A DNA stretch of 64,000 bases, taken from Pseudorasbora parva. Taxonomy: Eukaryota; Chordata; Actinopteri; Cypriniformes; Gobionidae. The stretch is from contig NC_090184.1 of assembly GCF_024679245.1 (NCBI RefSeq), forward strand, positions 7,534,047 to 7,598,046, read 5' to 3'. Position 1 is the stretch's first letter; each line of letters begins with the position of its first letter. Positions 22,493 through 35,040 of the stretch are shown piece after piece. Below the pieces are notes generated by a model that was not told the origin of the DNA, made no database searches, and worked only from the letters and a program-made list of their open reading frames with translations. The position numbers were made by a program, and so were the translations under genes.

Positions 22493-23359
22493 ATTTACAT
22501 TTACATTTATGCATTTAGCAGACGCTTTTATCCAAAGCGACTTACAGCTCAGGAGTACAAGAAGCGATCCATCAAAAAGAGGCAAAGAAACACAAAAAGT
22601 GCCCCAAATACCAAGATTTGTATACTGCTCAGAGTAGCAAAAAACAGAAAAGGGAAGAAGAAAAGAGAAATAGAGGAGGAAGAGGTTTTTTTTATATGTA
22701 AGATTAAGTGCTCATGGAAGAGATTCGATTTTACCTGTCTTTTGAATGAAGCGAGTGATTCTGTCGTGCGTATGTAGGAGGACTGAAGATCGTTCCACCA
22801 ACCAGGAACAATGAAAGAAAAAGTTCTGGAGAGGGATTTCATGCCTCTCTGTGATGGTACCACAAGCCTTCGCTCATTAGCGGAGCGAAGGCTTCTGCTG
22901 GGGGTGTAGACTCGTAGGAGTGAGTCGAAGTATGCAGGTGCAGAGCTTGTGGAAGATCCATAAGCAAGAGTCAGAGCTTTGAATTTGATCCGGGCAGCGA
23001 GTGGTAGCCAATGCAGAGAGATGAATAGAGGTGTGACATGAGCCATTTTGGGCTCATTGAATACAAGACGTGCCACAGCGTTCTGGATCATTTGCAGCGG
23101 TTTAATTGCACAAGATGGAAGTCCAGCCAGAAGCGCATTGCAATAGTCAAGTCTAGAAATTACCAGGGCTTGGACAAGAAGCTGTGTTGCATGCTCTGTA
23201 AGGAACAGTCTGATTTTCCTGATGTTGTGCAATGCAAACCTGCATGACCGAGATGTGGTCTTTGAAGGACAGATTGTCATCAAAGATTACTCCAAGATTT
23301 CTGACCGATCCTGAAGGAGTAATCAAAGATGAACCTAGGCATATGACATCTGTTTTCAA
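22493..23359 (-). mobile_element. 5'-truncated L2/CR1-like LINE, copy in Z2
   Basis: Same LINE as in Z1, but the reverse-transcriptase tail is more complete, including the LPSCAIKPLQMIQNAVARLVF region that is deleted or rearranged in Z1. The minus-strand frame is open from about 23283 to 22549. No endonuclease part remains. Confidence 0.8.
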
Positions 23360-23743
23360 AATTTCACGTTTTTGTTGTTTACACGGACGATGGCAAAATT
23401 TGTGTTTTCAAGCACACAAAATGGCGTTGTGTAAATTAACCCGATTCATATGTTTTTAGTTGAAGAGAGACAAATGGCTGCATTTACACTGATCTTTTGA
23501 CCATGTACTTTGTTTTTTTTGTTTTGTTTTTTGTCCCAGCGGTTTACAATCACTTTACTCATGACTGGTAACTGATATCTGTGTTTGCATTAATCTCCAT
23601 CCAAAATGGTTCTGTTGGTGATCGCTTTACAATGCAACATGGTTGACCCTCATGATTTGAATGGCGTACTAAAATGATTTTATAATTCACGTCGGTTGAC
23701 CATGATTAGTTTCAAGCTTGGATAAGTTCAAATCTGTCATTGA

Positions 23744-24902
23744 CTACGTTTACATGGACAGCAGTAATCTAATTATTGACCTTATTCTAAATAAGACAAT
23801 ATTCTGATTAAGGTGTTTACATGAGTTGCTTTTAGAGTACTCCGTTCATGTTCCCGTTTTACATGTGATAGAACATAGATCGATTATGGCACGTCATCCC
23901 CATGCCACGCTATGTTCTCCAACATCCAATCATAGCGTGACTTTGGCAGGTGTGTTAATTTTATGGGCTCAGTAAACCCGCTAACTTCACCTGCGGGTGT
24001 CGCTGTTGGACAGTGTTACTTTACATTAAGAAGTATAACAAAACATGCGTTTTTTATAATGTTTTATATCTACATTTACGTTGATTTATTTTTTTAATAT
24101 TATGTATTGCCTCTTTTTGTTTTTTTTTTGAAAAGACACTGCCCCTCTTTCCTCCTTATTGACAGCCTACATTTAGAATAATAGCTTTGATTAATTATGA
24201 AAAAGGTTTAAAAATCATGACTCTTTGGATTGTTTTTCCTGCCGTCGAGCCACAGGCGTTCACTGAATGACCCATCTGGTTTGCGATTACAGATACAAAC
24301 TTATTGTATTTTACTTTTACAATGAGCATAATAATTACAACAAAAATAAAAATAGAGAGAGAGGACGCAGTGTTCAGAATGAACAGTCAAGTAAAACACA
24401 CACCGCCCATAGCAACGACGTTTATGGCAACGACTTTTCAGACTGACAGATCCGTAAGATAAACGCGACTTTTCCACCATTTGTTACTGTTTTGTACAAG
24501 TTGTTATATTAAGTATAATTCCAATTTTGTTTTATTGGCCACAATATTATCGATGATTGTTGAAAGGGGCACTTTTGATTAATTTTCAAAAAGGGCAGAG
24601 GCTCGAACCCACAAAGCCTCCCCTCTGCACTCCCCTGTTGTGCGAAACGTTATGTGTCCTGACACAAAATGCGGTGAAATCTCCGACATGACATTAATAG
24701 TTAGATTAAGGTGTGTACATGTCTCTGATAATGCGACTAAAATAGGCATACTCCACATGTCTTAATCCGATTTATGTGTAGTTAGATTATGACTTTAATC
24801 AGATTAAGGTAATTAGAAATCGCTGTCTACATGCTAGCCTCTTAATCAGAGTATTGTCTTAATCAGATTAATATCGGAGTATTGTTGTCCATGTAAACGT
24901 AG
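23744..24902. mobile_element. TIR DNA element in Z2 only
   Basis: 1159 bp with ends CTACGTTTACATGGACA and TGTCCATGTAAACGTAG, a perfect 17-bp inverted repeat, flanked by TCATTGA (7 bp; 8 bp if the terminal G is counted). Subterminal words taatctgatt / aatcagatta recur. It has no transposase. Z1 shows the uninterrupted site tcattgatgtttgc at 16426. Probably hAT or a related family. Confidence 0.88.
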
Positions 24903-24909
24903 TCATTGA

Positions 24910-25596
24910 TGTTTGCAGCTCAATCTGACAGAACAGATAGACTGGATAATAACAGTAGGGTGACCAAATGTCCTGTTATCCCAGGACATAGACATTTAGG
25001 TTATAGATAGTAATTTGTAATATAACAATAAATGTATTTAAATTAATCAGGCATCTTTGAGTAAACTTCGAGTATCACTTGAGTATCTCATTGCTGGGCC
25101 GAGCACATCTGCTTCATAGTACGACATAAAAAGATATCTTTGGCGCCAAATGTGTTACTCTGGCCTTGTGGTGGCTTGGAATTCCAATGGATATTCAAAT
25201 CGGATATTCGTATTTAGACGTTGGTCAGATGTCCAGATATCAGATATGTATCTGATTTAAAACCACATTCGGGATTGGCTCAGGATGGATGCAAAAATGT
25301 GATTTTTGTGTTTAAATGCGTGCAACAAAATTTGATCTGGGTTAGAAGTGTGTGTGTGCGGGGGATCAGATTTTTTTTTTTTTTTGTGCCAGTGTAAACG
25401 CAGCCATACAAAAGTGCAGAGTTTCACTTGTGCAGGGCTGTGGATCCCAGAGATGCATAAACTCTACAGGTCCAGAGCAGAATCAAAGGTAATCAACTAA
25501 ACTAAAAGGGGAGGTGACACCTTCATTCAAAGATGTACAAAATGGCAAAGCCAAGCACTGGTGTGTGTTGTGGCATTTGTGTCCAAGTTTGCTAGG
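24910..25596 (+). promoter_or_regulatory. 5' flank of zp3 copy 2
   Basis: Nearly identical to the copy-1 flank, including the E-box CACTTG (near 25425) and the 20-codon upstream ORF (ATG 25533, TAG one base before the zp3 ATG). The TIR element lies about 700 bp upstream of the start, so proximal control sequence is intact. Confidence 0.4.
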
Positions 25597-27598
25597 ATGG
25601 AGGTTCTAAAAGGTGTCTTAGTGGTGGCTGTGATTGTTGCATTTGATCTGCCTGATGCATGGGGAAGTTTGAGCTACAGTCAAAGTCCAAGAAGCATGGG
25701 GCCAAAATCAGATCCAGCTTCCAGAGGTCCTGCCCTTTCTCCTCCAGGGCTCTGGAACCCTTTGAAAGTTGCTCAGAGTCCTTTGGGTTCTGCCTCCAGA
25801 GGCCTTGCACAGGACCCTTTTGGCCTTCAGGAGAAGCAGCTGTTGCAGGGTCCAGTGAAGCCTTTGGATTGGAAGTATCCTGCCGTTCCCGAGGTGCAGA
25901 GTGAGTTGGCGGTGAACTTCCAGTTGAGGCAACCTGTGACTCCCAGCAGCGTAGCGGTTCAATGTGGAGAGAACCGGGTCCTTGTAGAGGTCCAGCAGGA
26001 CTTGTTTAGCAATGGTCATTTGATCCAGCCAACTGGTCTGTCTTTAGGTGGATGTCCTGTTGTTGGTCAGGACTCTCAGTCTAAGGTGCTCATCTTTGAG
26101 TATGAGTTACAGGACTGCAACAGCGTGCAGATGGTAAGAACTCCTAAATCGTAATCAGTTTGTTCTAGTTGAGGATCTCCAAAATCCTCAAAGAGTGTCG
26201 GTTCACATGGCTGTTGTCTTTGTAATGCCAGGGCATCTGGTACAAACCTTTCTTAAAGGTTAATGGTTCACCCAATCATCTTTGTGAGGAACCCTTTTGT
26301 TTTAACTACTTCAATCTCTTCCAGATGACTGAGGATGAGCTTGTCTACACCTTTTCTCTTACCTACACCCCTGAGGCTCTTGCAAGTACTGCGATTACCC
26401 GGACTGAGGGTGCAGTTGTTGGTGTTCAGTGCCACTATCAAAGGTAAGTGACCTCTGTGCCTTTCACTGCCTCCCGTGCAACTGGGAGACCATTTAATGG
26501 GTCCCTTCATGAACCACAGGCTTCAAAATGTAAGCAGTAATGCCTTGAGGCCAACATGGGTCCCTTATGCCTCAACGGAGATTGGTGAAGAAGCCTTGGT
26601 GTTCTCCCTGAAGCTCATGATGGGTTGGTACAGGTTTTTAATAAAATAATTCTTTATCCTTGTGATTTGTGCCTAAAATGTTCCCTTTTCTTATCTGTAG
26701 ATGATTGGTCCAATCAGAGGCCTTCATACCTTTATTTCCTGGGTGGCGTTATTAACATTGAGGCATCTGTGAAGCAGTACAATCATGTGCCTCTGCGTGT
26801 GTTTGTGGACAGCTGTGTGGCCACTCAAGTGCCTGATGTGAACTCCCTTCCGAGATATTCCTTCATTGAGAATCATGGGTAAGGTTATGGCCCTTGGTGC
26901 TATAGGACCGTTTTAGTTGCTCTTTTTAAACTGTCACTAATGTCAACCAACTAGAAATTATCTGTGACTCTGAATTGATTCATGGGTTTCTCTTTGTGCT
27001 GACCTCATCAGGTGCTTTGTGGATGCCAAGGCTACAGCTTCCAGCTCCCGCTTCATACCTCGGTCCCAGGCTGACAAGGTCCAGATCCAGCTGGAGGCAT
27101 TCATGTTCCAGGAGAGCTCCAGTCCTTCTGTATGTACTACGCTTATGAGTAAATTCAACTTCTCTTCCCATCTGCTTTGGTTTTCTGACTTGTCTGTCAT
27201 CCCTTGCAGATCTACATAACGTGTGTTGTGAAGGCAACTATTGCTTCTGCACCCAGTGACGCTCAGCACAAATCCTGTTCTTTCACCAATGGGTACGTTG
27301 CACTTTATCTTATTTTAAAGCTGACTTTGCTCATGTTGAAGGTGGTGTCTTTGTCCTGTTGCAGGTGGTCTGCTGCTGATGGAAATGACCAAGTTTGTGG
27401 TTGCTGTGACTCAACATGTGGTCCTGATGGTGGAATTGCTGCTGCTCCCTATGGAGGTTAGTATATCTTGCTATTTCTAAGGTTGCTTATGATGTTTTTA
27501 TTGCTCTAACTTGTTTCTTCTCTCTAGGTGTTCAGTGGGAAGGCAAGGCCACACTTGGTCCTGTGGTGGTTCAAGGGCAAAAGAAAGTTCCTCAATAA
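25597..27598 (+). CDS. zp3: Zona pellucida sperm-binding protein 3-like (egg envelope), copy 2
   Basis: Same eight-exon structure: 25597-26133, 26325-26443, 26520-26623, 26701-26878, 27012-27129, 27210-27292, 27365-27456, 27528-27598; 433 aa, all splice sites intact. Against copy 1 I see three replacements (Val to Ala in KYPxVPE of exon 1, Met to Ile in RFxPRS of exon 5, Phe to Ser after the exon-7 Trp) and about four silent changes. All twelve ZP-domain cysteines, the signal peptide and the NVS sequon are kept. Intron 5 is 13 bp longer than in copy 1. Both copies are in the same orientation, 8.5 kb apart, and both look functional; the duplication is recent or homogenised by gene conversion. 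Confidence 0.95.
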
Positions 27599-27599
27599 A
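27594..27599 (+). promoter_or_regulatory. AATAAA overlapping the zp3 stop codon, copy 2
   Basis: Same overlap as in copy 1: TAA at 27596-27598 is part of the hexamer. Confidence 0.75.
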
Positions 27600-29206
27600 A
27601 CTGACATCAATTCTTGCTTGTATCTGACTTGTCATTTTCCTTAATGTCTGGTTTAACTGCTTTTGCACATTCTGCCACTGGTGACCCTGACAGTCCTTCT
27701 GTACCTTTGCAAGTCCCATAATGCATAAAACCATAGGCTTCCAGAAGTTGGGAATTTTAGACTCTGATTTAAATACTGCTCCATGGTTAACTGGTATCTG
27801 TATTTGAAACAATCATTTTACAATATTTTTAGTGTTTAACAGCAGACTTCCTTATGAAAAACACTACCCACGCTGCTCAAGAATCTGGCAAGCAAATCAT
27901 TGCAAAAGAGCTCTACAGGTAACGTTTTGTCCCATGAAGCACTGCAGACATGGTTGCATTGTGCTCCCATATATTAATTCTCCTCAAAATGCTTGTTTGA
28001 CTCATGCAGCAACACGCAATGCACTCCGGTTAGAAATTGTCTGAATGGAGATTGCGCCTACGCCATCAAAGTGCTATAAGCGACTCGGCCTATGTTTACA
28101 CGTGGGTGGCTACTGATTAAAGAAAGAAGCAGCTTCCTTAATATAGTCTTGTGTTTCATTGTACAAACAGAGGCTGTAAGCAGTACATAAAGATTTGCAT
28201 AACAGTCATGTCTCTGAAACCTCTGTGTATTTGACAACTATTACATTTATTTCACTCCATCTGTGATAAAGTATTCAAACATTGTGGAAGCAGAAAGTGT
28301 CTGAATTCATGTTTCCGTTTTTAGCTCCTTGCTGATCGTTTGCATTCAGCCCTCTTGTAGTTGAACACACCTATAGTGTGTGTGTGTGTATATGCATATG
28401 ACCCTTAGGGTACATGACAATTTTAAACCAAGCGGCCACCTCCCCAGTTTCTCTTGACGCCAGTATGGGACTGCAATTCATCAACTGGTTGCTAGGGACA
28501 GGCTCCAGAAGGGAGCAGAATCTCGTTGGGCTCCATGTTAAAATATCCAACTTTTTTTGCAGCAGAAAAAAACATGTTTACAGCCTGGTAAAATTTGTGG
28601 TTTTGGTCTACGTAGCAATTTTTCCCCTTCATGACAACTGTGATGGGGGTGGATTTTTGTATAACTCATTTGTTTACATTATATAAAGCCTTAAGTTCTG
28701 CATAATTAAGGCCTTGGCCACTTTGAGGGACGGTTTGGTTTTCGTTTGTCTGCTGTCTGTTAGACGTCACGTCACGTCACCTCAGCTCAGCCCGGCCCAC
28801 GTCCCCCCGTTTTCTGTTATCCGGGAGTGTCAAGCTGGCAAGATGTCAACAGTCAGCTCGTCTCTACACTTTAAAACTGTCTATTGCTGCGTTCCAGTTA
28901 GTTTGTATTATGCCCTTCACTCGCTAACTTCCCTTCATCTTGATCACTAGGATGTACATCTTTGCTTACGTTGCATGAGTGTCCACTACTGGCGGAATAT
29001 TAGCAATGGACTGAACTGGAATGCCCAAAGCCCTTGATCACTTGGAATCCACTATGGAGTTGATTGATTGATTTATTTTATTCCTTCACGAAATTGTTTA
29101 AAGCAGCATTATATATGTATATAGGTGTGTTTGGGTTGTTTTAAATGTTTTTAAAAATATTAAAAATATCATAGAGTTGTTTGTGGTGGGTTAAATTAAA
29201 CGTGAT
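27600..29206. other. zp3 copy 2 downstream flank
   Basis: Non-coding and collinear with 19106-22131 minus the hAT element. It contains a short (GT)n near 28377 and the cgtcacgtcac cluster near 28767. No gene. Confidence 0.6.
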
Positions 29207-30130
29207 ATGCGGTGATGTCACAATCACATTGCATTGTGGTATATGAAGCTGCCCGAAGTGTACATATGAAGTAGACTCGCTACCTCGGTCAAAATCAAGG
29301 GAGCAAGGGTCTCTCCATATAAACTTCCCTTGTCCACCTCACAAAGTGGGTTGCACTTCAAAATGATGGTGGGGTGGAGGGGAAGTGCTTATGGAAGTTT
29401 GCAAGTGCGTGTCTTAAAGTGGAGTGGAACGCAGCATATTTGTTAAACTGATCCCCGTTCACACGGATCGCTCAAAAAAGTGCTAAACAGGCTGTATTAT
29501 GCATGCCAGGCGAGTGGTCGGCGCTGAAACTTTGTCAAGAAACACCCACCAAACCCGAAATGCACATATTTACATTTACATTTATGCATTTAGCAGACGC
29601 TTTTATCCAAAGCGACTTACAGCTCAGGAGTACAAGAAGCGATCCATCAAGAAGAGGCAAAGAAACACAAAAAGTGCCCCAAATACCAAGATTTGTATAC
29701 TGCTCAGAGTAGCAAAAAACAGAAAAGGGAAGAAAAAAAGAGAAATAGAGGAGGAAGAGGGTTTTTTTTATATGTAAGATTAAGTGCTCATGGAAGAGAT
29801 TAGATTTTACCTGTCTTTTGAATGATTCTGTCGTGCGTATGGAGGACGGAAGATCGTTCCACCAACCAGGAACAATGAAAGAAAAAGTTCTGGAGAGGGA
29901 TTTCATGCCTCTCTGTGATGGGACCACAAGCCTTCGCTCATTAGCGGAGCGAAGGCTTCTGCTGGGGGTGTAGACTCGTAGGAGTGAGTCGAAGTATGCA
30001 GGTGCAGAGCTTGTGGAAGATCCATAAGCAAGAGTCAGAGCTTTGAATTTGATCCGGGCAGCAAGTGGTAGCCAATGCAGAGAGATGAATAGAGGTGTGA
30101 CATGAGCCATTTTGGGCTCATTGAATACAA
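29207..30130 (+). repeat. Truncated Z unit without zp3 (between Z2 and U2)
   Basis: Starts at the Z marker atgcggtgatg and follows Z for about 920 bp. It includes the LINE 3' part on the minus strand from 29568, then stops abruptly inside the LINE at ttgaatacaa and continues as CCCAGATAGC. The same breakpoint occurs at 49478. Confidence 0.85.
29568..30130 (-). mobile_element. LINE 3' fragment cut at the U boundary
   Basis: Same L2/CR1-like LINE as in Z1 and Z2 (..LHWLPLAARIK.., ..VPGWWNDLP..), shortened from its 5' side. The long minus-strand ORF to 30422 is a chimera of this fragment with the next repeat, not a gene. Confidence 0.8.
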
Positions 30131-32123
30131 CCCAGATAGCAAGCATGTTTGGTCCACATGTGGGTTTTATATGGCACATATGGCCCAGATATGGCATCGC
30201 TGAACAGATGTGGGCCAGAATTTGACCATATTTGTTTTTCCATAACTTTAAAATCGGTGGTAAATGTTCTCTTGGTTCACAACTCATTTTGAGGTATGTG
30301 GCCCAGATAACAATGTACACATAAGGGCCATATGTGTTTGAGCTATGGCACAAAGTGAGAAAGGCTGACTTGTGGTAAACCTTTGGATTATATATGGAAA
30401 AACACAGGACACCTGAAATCAAGTGCAGCTAACATCCGATGTTTCACACCTCAGGTGGTTGCATCTCATTTGTGGAATGAATCTGACTGATACGGCACCA
30501 TTTTCTCATCTGCTCTCATGAGTTTTCGGTCACGCATATCTTCAGGTAAGTGAGGTTTTGGCATTTCAAAGTCTTTTTAAGGTTATTTTGTGCAGCATTA
30601 TGCATTTGTTTGAGGAGGGTGTCGAATTAGCCTCAGTTGAGTGTATTTACTATTTCAATCCCATGTGTAATGCAGCACACAGTCACCAAACGAGTCATGG
30701 ATTGATGATTTAAAACTCTGGACTAGTTTTCCTGTATGTGTCCCTTTTTAACGCGCCTCAACTATCGTACAGTCTGACATTTATGACAGTTTTGATTTTA
30801 CAGTGTGACATGGCTTACAGATTATGTTTGTTCAGCCTGACATGGAACAATCGTGAAGGACTATAAATAAATCTGACAGTGTGCACCCGGGTTAAGTTTT
30901 GTTGTGGCCGGAACAAAGTTGGTTAGGTTTTTTTTAGCGCAAAAAATAAATTAATAAATTCAAATCTTAACCTGGCTAATGATAAATTACAATGATTAAA
31001 AAAAGTATGACAGAATTATATATTTGGTTGAACTATCCCTTTAGTTTAAGATTTATTTGAATCATAATTATGCAGACCTAGCTTCCAGGTTGTATTGCTG
31101 TTAACATTATTTAAATGTAACTTTTTATTGCAGGTGCAGTCGGATGAAACAACAGGAGTCCCAGCAACACTTCCAACACTGTTTAGTGTCACAATTCACC
31201 AGTGTGAGTGCCCGTGCTCACCACCAGAGGGCACACCAATCCGGACTGTCGCTCTATCATAAACTACATTACCCATTATCCTTTGCCTGGACTCATTAGC
31301 ACTCACTGTTTACACCTGTGTCTTATTATTCTGTTTTCCGCCTGGTTATCTCTGTTATTTACTGTGAAGTCTTGTTTTGTGTGCACTGCGTTTCTGATCA
31401 TTTTCCCCAGTTTAATGTCTCTTGGCTTGTTGGATTTCTTGCCTGTTTCCCGGATTACCCGTTTGCCTGTCTCTCCTGTCTTGTTTGCCTTTTTGGACTG
31501 TTTGCTTGTGTATGACCTTTTGCCTGCTTTTGACTACGATAGTGGATTACCCTGTTAATAAATACTGCATTTGGATCTCCTACATTCTGTCTCAGAGCGG
31601 TTCTTTACAATTAGAGACTTTTTTTCTCTTGTGAAGTTGTTGTTTGTTATCTTTAGCAAGTTACTGTGATTCCCCCTCCCTTCTACTTCAACTCTCATTG
31701 CTAGTTTAGCATAATACACACTTGAAATTTTGTGTCACACTTTGAATGTTATTTATATTAATATAAATGGTTTCTGATTAACTGTAAATATTTGTCAAAA
31801 GTAAATTATTGAATACATTTTTTTGTTGAGTGTCTTATTTATCATGGAGTTAATAAGATTTTTACATAATGCTCAAAGTTGCATGTGGGCCACATAAGGG
31901 CCATTAGATTTTAACAAAACTCAGCCATACTAAAATTCCATATAAGGGCCACATACAATTGTATAGTTTGGCTCACGTTTGGTGGAGTTATGGCACTGCT
32001 TTGGCTGTGCTGTGGTAAAGAAGAAGTGGGCCAGATCTGGGCCGGCAAACACAATCTCATCTGGGCCACATCTAAGCTGTTTATCTGGGCCAGATCTGGG
32101 CCAAAGGAAATTTGCTGACTGGG
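30131..32123. mobile_element. Composite TIR-like repeat, U2 copy
   Basis: Starts CCCAGATAGCAAGC and ends GCTGACTGGG. GGGCC-rich ends (gtgggccag, ctgggccagatctgggcc) surround about 1.5 kb of AT-rich DNA and one solo LTR. No transposase. Ends at 32123 in tandem-repeat sequence. Confidence 0.5.
31187..31609 (+). mobile_element. Solo LTR (family A), U2
   Basis: TGTCAC..TTTACA, 423 bp, same position and flanks as the U1 copy. Confidence 0.65.
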
Positions 32124-33010
32124 TATTTTATCAAGCCAGAACACATCTATTTTACTGTAGCGTCCCATTGCCAAATCCTGGCTCCCCACCGAAACTAAGT
32201 TGGTTCTAGCCTGGATGTAATGTGAACCTGAGACTTTTTTTCAAAAACTCAATTGTTATTAGAGGATGCCTTGGGTAGTTAACTCTTAGTTGTTTACTCA
32301 CAAGCCTGTATTGCAGTTACATGAAAGTGAGACCTTTTTGGAAAAAACTCAATTGTTATTGAAAGATTATTTAGTGAGGCCAGTAGGGTGTTTTCACACT
32401 AGCAGAATATGTGGGAAAGAGTTGCTATAGTTTGAGTACACTGTAAAACAATACAGGTGGTAGCTCATTCTGAGGGGCATTTTAAACCCCTCAGAATTTG
32501 CTACCTTTATGGACCATTTTATCAAGCCAGAACACAGCTATTCTACTTTAGCATCCCATGGCCAAGCCCTGGCTTCCCACCGAAACTTAGCAGGTTCTAG
32601 CCCTGGTGTAATGTGAACTGGAGAGTGTTTTTCCAAAAACTCAATTGTTATTAGAGGATGCTTTGGGTAGTTAACTCTTAGTTGTTTACTTACAGGCCTG
32701 TATTGCAGTTACATGAAAGTGAGACCTTTTTGGAAAAAACTCAATTGTTATTGAAAGATTATTTAGTGAGACCAGTAGGGTGTTTTCACAATAGCAGAAT
32801 ATTTGGGAGATAGTTGCTATAGTATGAGTACACTGTAATGCAATTCAGGTGGTAGCTCATTCTGAGGGGCATTTTGAGCCCCTCAGAATTTGTTGCCTAT
32901 CCATATGGACCATTTTATCAAGCCAGAACACATCTGTTCTACTGTAGCGTTCCATGGCCAAAGCTTGGCTCCCCACCAAAACTAGGCTGGTTCTAGCCTG
33001 GATGTAATGT
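32124..33010. repeat. About 390-bp tandem repeat, 2 full plus 1 partial copy (U2)
   Basis: The ttttatcaagccaga marker occurs near 32126, 32517 and 32910 (periods about 391 and 393). Each copy carries ggcattttgagcccctcag-type hairpin sequence. One copy more than in U1 and U3. Confidence 0.8.
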
Positions 33011-33076
33011 GAACTGAAGAGGTTTTTTCAAAAATGGAATTGTTATTAGAGGATGTTTTGGGAAATCAACTCTTAG

Positions 33077-33434
33077 TGTCACATGCCTGTCCTGTCTTGT
33101 GTGCACATGTGGGTTTTGTCAGTATGGTCTTTGTGCTTCTGTCATTGTCTGATCCCTCCCCCCTTGTTATCTGATTAGTGTTTCATTTCTCCCACCTGTT
33201 CCCTCTTAATTTCTTCCCTTTATAAGCTCCTTGTGTTTGTCAGTCTTTGTGGAATCCTTGTTATGTCTACATATCCTGTTTCCCCTATGTTGGTGTGGTT
33301 TGAGTTTATGGTTTTGGAACCAGTTGTTTAGCCCCCTCGTGGGTTTTGTTTTGTGTTGTTTATTTTATGTTTAATAAATTCACATTTCCCTGCAACAGAG
33401 TTCTCACCTTAGTGTTTTTTAGTGTAACGTGACA
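33077..33434 (+). mobile_element. Solo LTR (family B), U2
   Basis: TGTCACATGCC to AACGTGACA, about 358 bp, with TATA-like tttataagctcc and an AATAAA near 33374. No clear target duplication. The U1 copy is truncated at (AT)n. Confidence 0.65.
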
Positions 33435-33557
33435 GATGCATTTAACATTAACATATAACATTTATTCACCTATATATCTGCTTATTGATTTACATATTTG
33501 CATATTTATACATTTATTGACTTATTCATTCATGAATTTATTTATTTTTAATTTATG

Positions 33558-33772
33558 CAGGTTTGGTCCTCCATACATGTCGTCCGACATCCGTAAGACC
33601 TTTGTTCATCTTCAGATACAAATGAAGATATTTTTGTTGAAATCCGATGGCTCAGAAAGGCTTTCATTGACACCAATGTCATTTCCTCTCTTAAGACTCA
33701 TAAAGGCACTAAAGATGTCATTACAAAGCCCATCTCACTACAGCGGCTCTACAATCATTTATGAAGCGGCGA
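33558..33772 (-). repeat. Fragment of the inverted-repeat arm family, U2
   Basis: About 215 bp (ggtttggtcctccatacatg to caaagcccatctcactacag) matching the outer end of the 11070-12394 arm, including the about 70-bp block missing from the left arms. AT-rich DNA without a gene precedes it (33435-33557). Confidence 0.7.
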
Positions 33773-33809
33773 AATAACCCTAAATAACGATTTCTGTAGT
33801 GATGGGCCG

Positions 33810-34172
<363 letters not shown>

Positions 34173-34498
34173 TCAAAATTGTTGGTACCCCAGGTAAATA
34201 TGATCAAATATGGCTGTAAAAAATAAATCTGCATTGTTTGTCCTTTTGATCTTTTATTAAAAAAAATCACAAAAATCTAACCTTTCATTGAAGCAAAAGA
34301 ATTGAAAATGGGGGTACATCACATTGTGAAATTAACGCTTTTCTCCAAAACACTTTGGCCACAATTGTTGGTACCCTTTTATGAAATACTTTTTGAAACC
34401 TCCTTTTCCGAAGATAACAGCTTTTATTCTCCTTCTATAATGCCTGATGAGTTTGAAGAACACCTGACGAGATCAGAGACCATTCCTCCATACTGAAT

Positions 34499-35040
34499 GC
34501 CAGCAGCCATATCAACCTGTTGCCCAAGACTGGTTTCCCACTGAAGCTAAGCAGGGCTGAGCCTGGCCAGTACCTGGATGGGAGACCAACTGGGAAAACC
34601 AGGCAGTTGCTGGTAGAGGTGTTAGTGAGGCCAGCAGGGGGTGCTCACCCTGTGGTCTGTGTGGGTCCTAACACCCCAGTATAGTGATGGGGATACTGTA
34701 CTGTCAAAGAGCACCGTCTTTCGGATGAGATGTTAAACCGAGGTCCCGACTCTCTGTGGTCATTAAAAATCCCAGGATATCCTTCGATAAAGAGTAGGGG
34801 TGTAACCCCGGCATCCTGGCCAAATTTGCCCATTGGCCCCTGTCCATCATGGCCTCCTAATCTTCCCCCTCTCCTGATTGGCTTCATCACTCGGTCTCCT
34901 CTCCACCATAAGCTGGTGTGTGGTGAGCGTTCTGGCGCAATATGGCTGCCGTCGCATCATCCAGGTGGATGCTGCACACTGGTGGTGGTTGAGGAGATTC
35001 CCCCTTCTATGTAAAGCGCTATATAAATGTAACGAATTAG
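34499..35040 (+). mobile_element. 5S-rRNA-derived SINE (SINE3 type), U2
   Basis: The head has 5S rRNA internal promoter words: ccatatcaacctgttgccc, aagctaagcagggctgagcc (A-box region) and tggatgggagacc (C-box). The tail is aaagcgctatataaatgtaa. Inserted in the Tc1-like element within ..ctgaat|..|gaatctcc.., with gaat as a possible target duplication. Not a functional 5S gene: it diverges after the promoter. Confidence 0.85.

Larger units (their letters stand above)
22132..29206 (+). repeat. Segmental duplication unit Z2 (carries zp3)
   Basis: Tandem copy of Z1, starting at the same atgcggtgatg word. It differs by the insertion at 23744-24902, by lack of the hAT insertion, and by scattered substitutions. 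Confidence 0.85.

Noticed and set aside
29535..30422. A 295-aa minus-strand protein (also 48877-49770)
   Set aside because: It joins a LINE reverse-transcriptase tail to an unrelated repeat across the duplication junction; no coherent domain structure.
34499..35040. A 5S rRNA gene
   Set aside because: Only the internal promoter-like head resembles 5S. The body and the aaagcgctatataaatgtaa tail are those of a SINE, and the copy sits inside a transposon.
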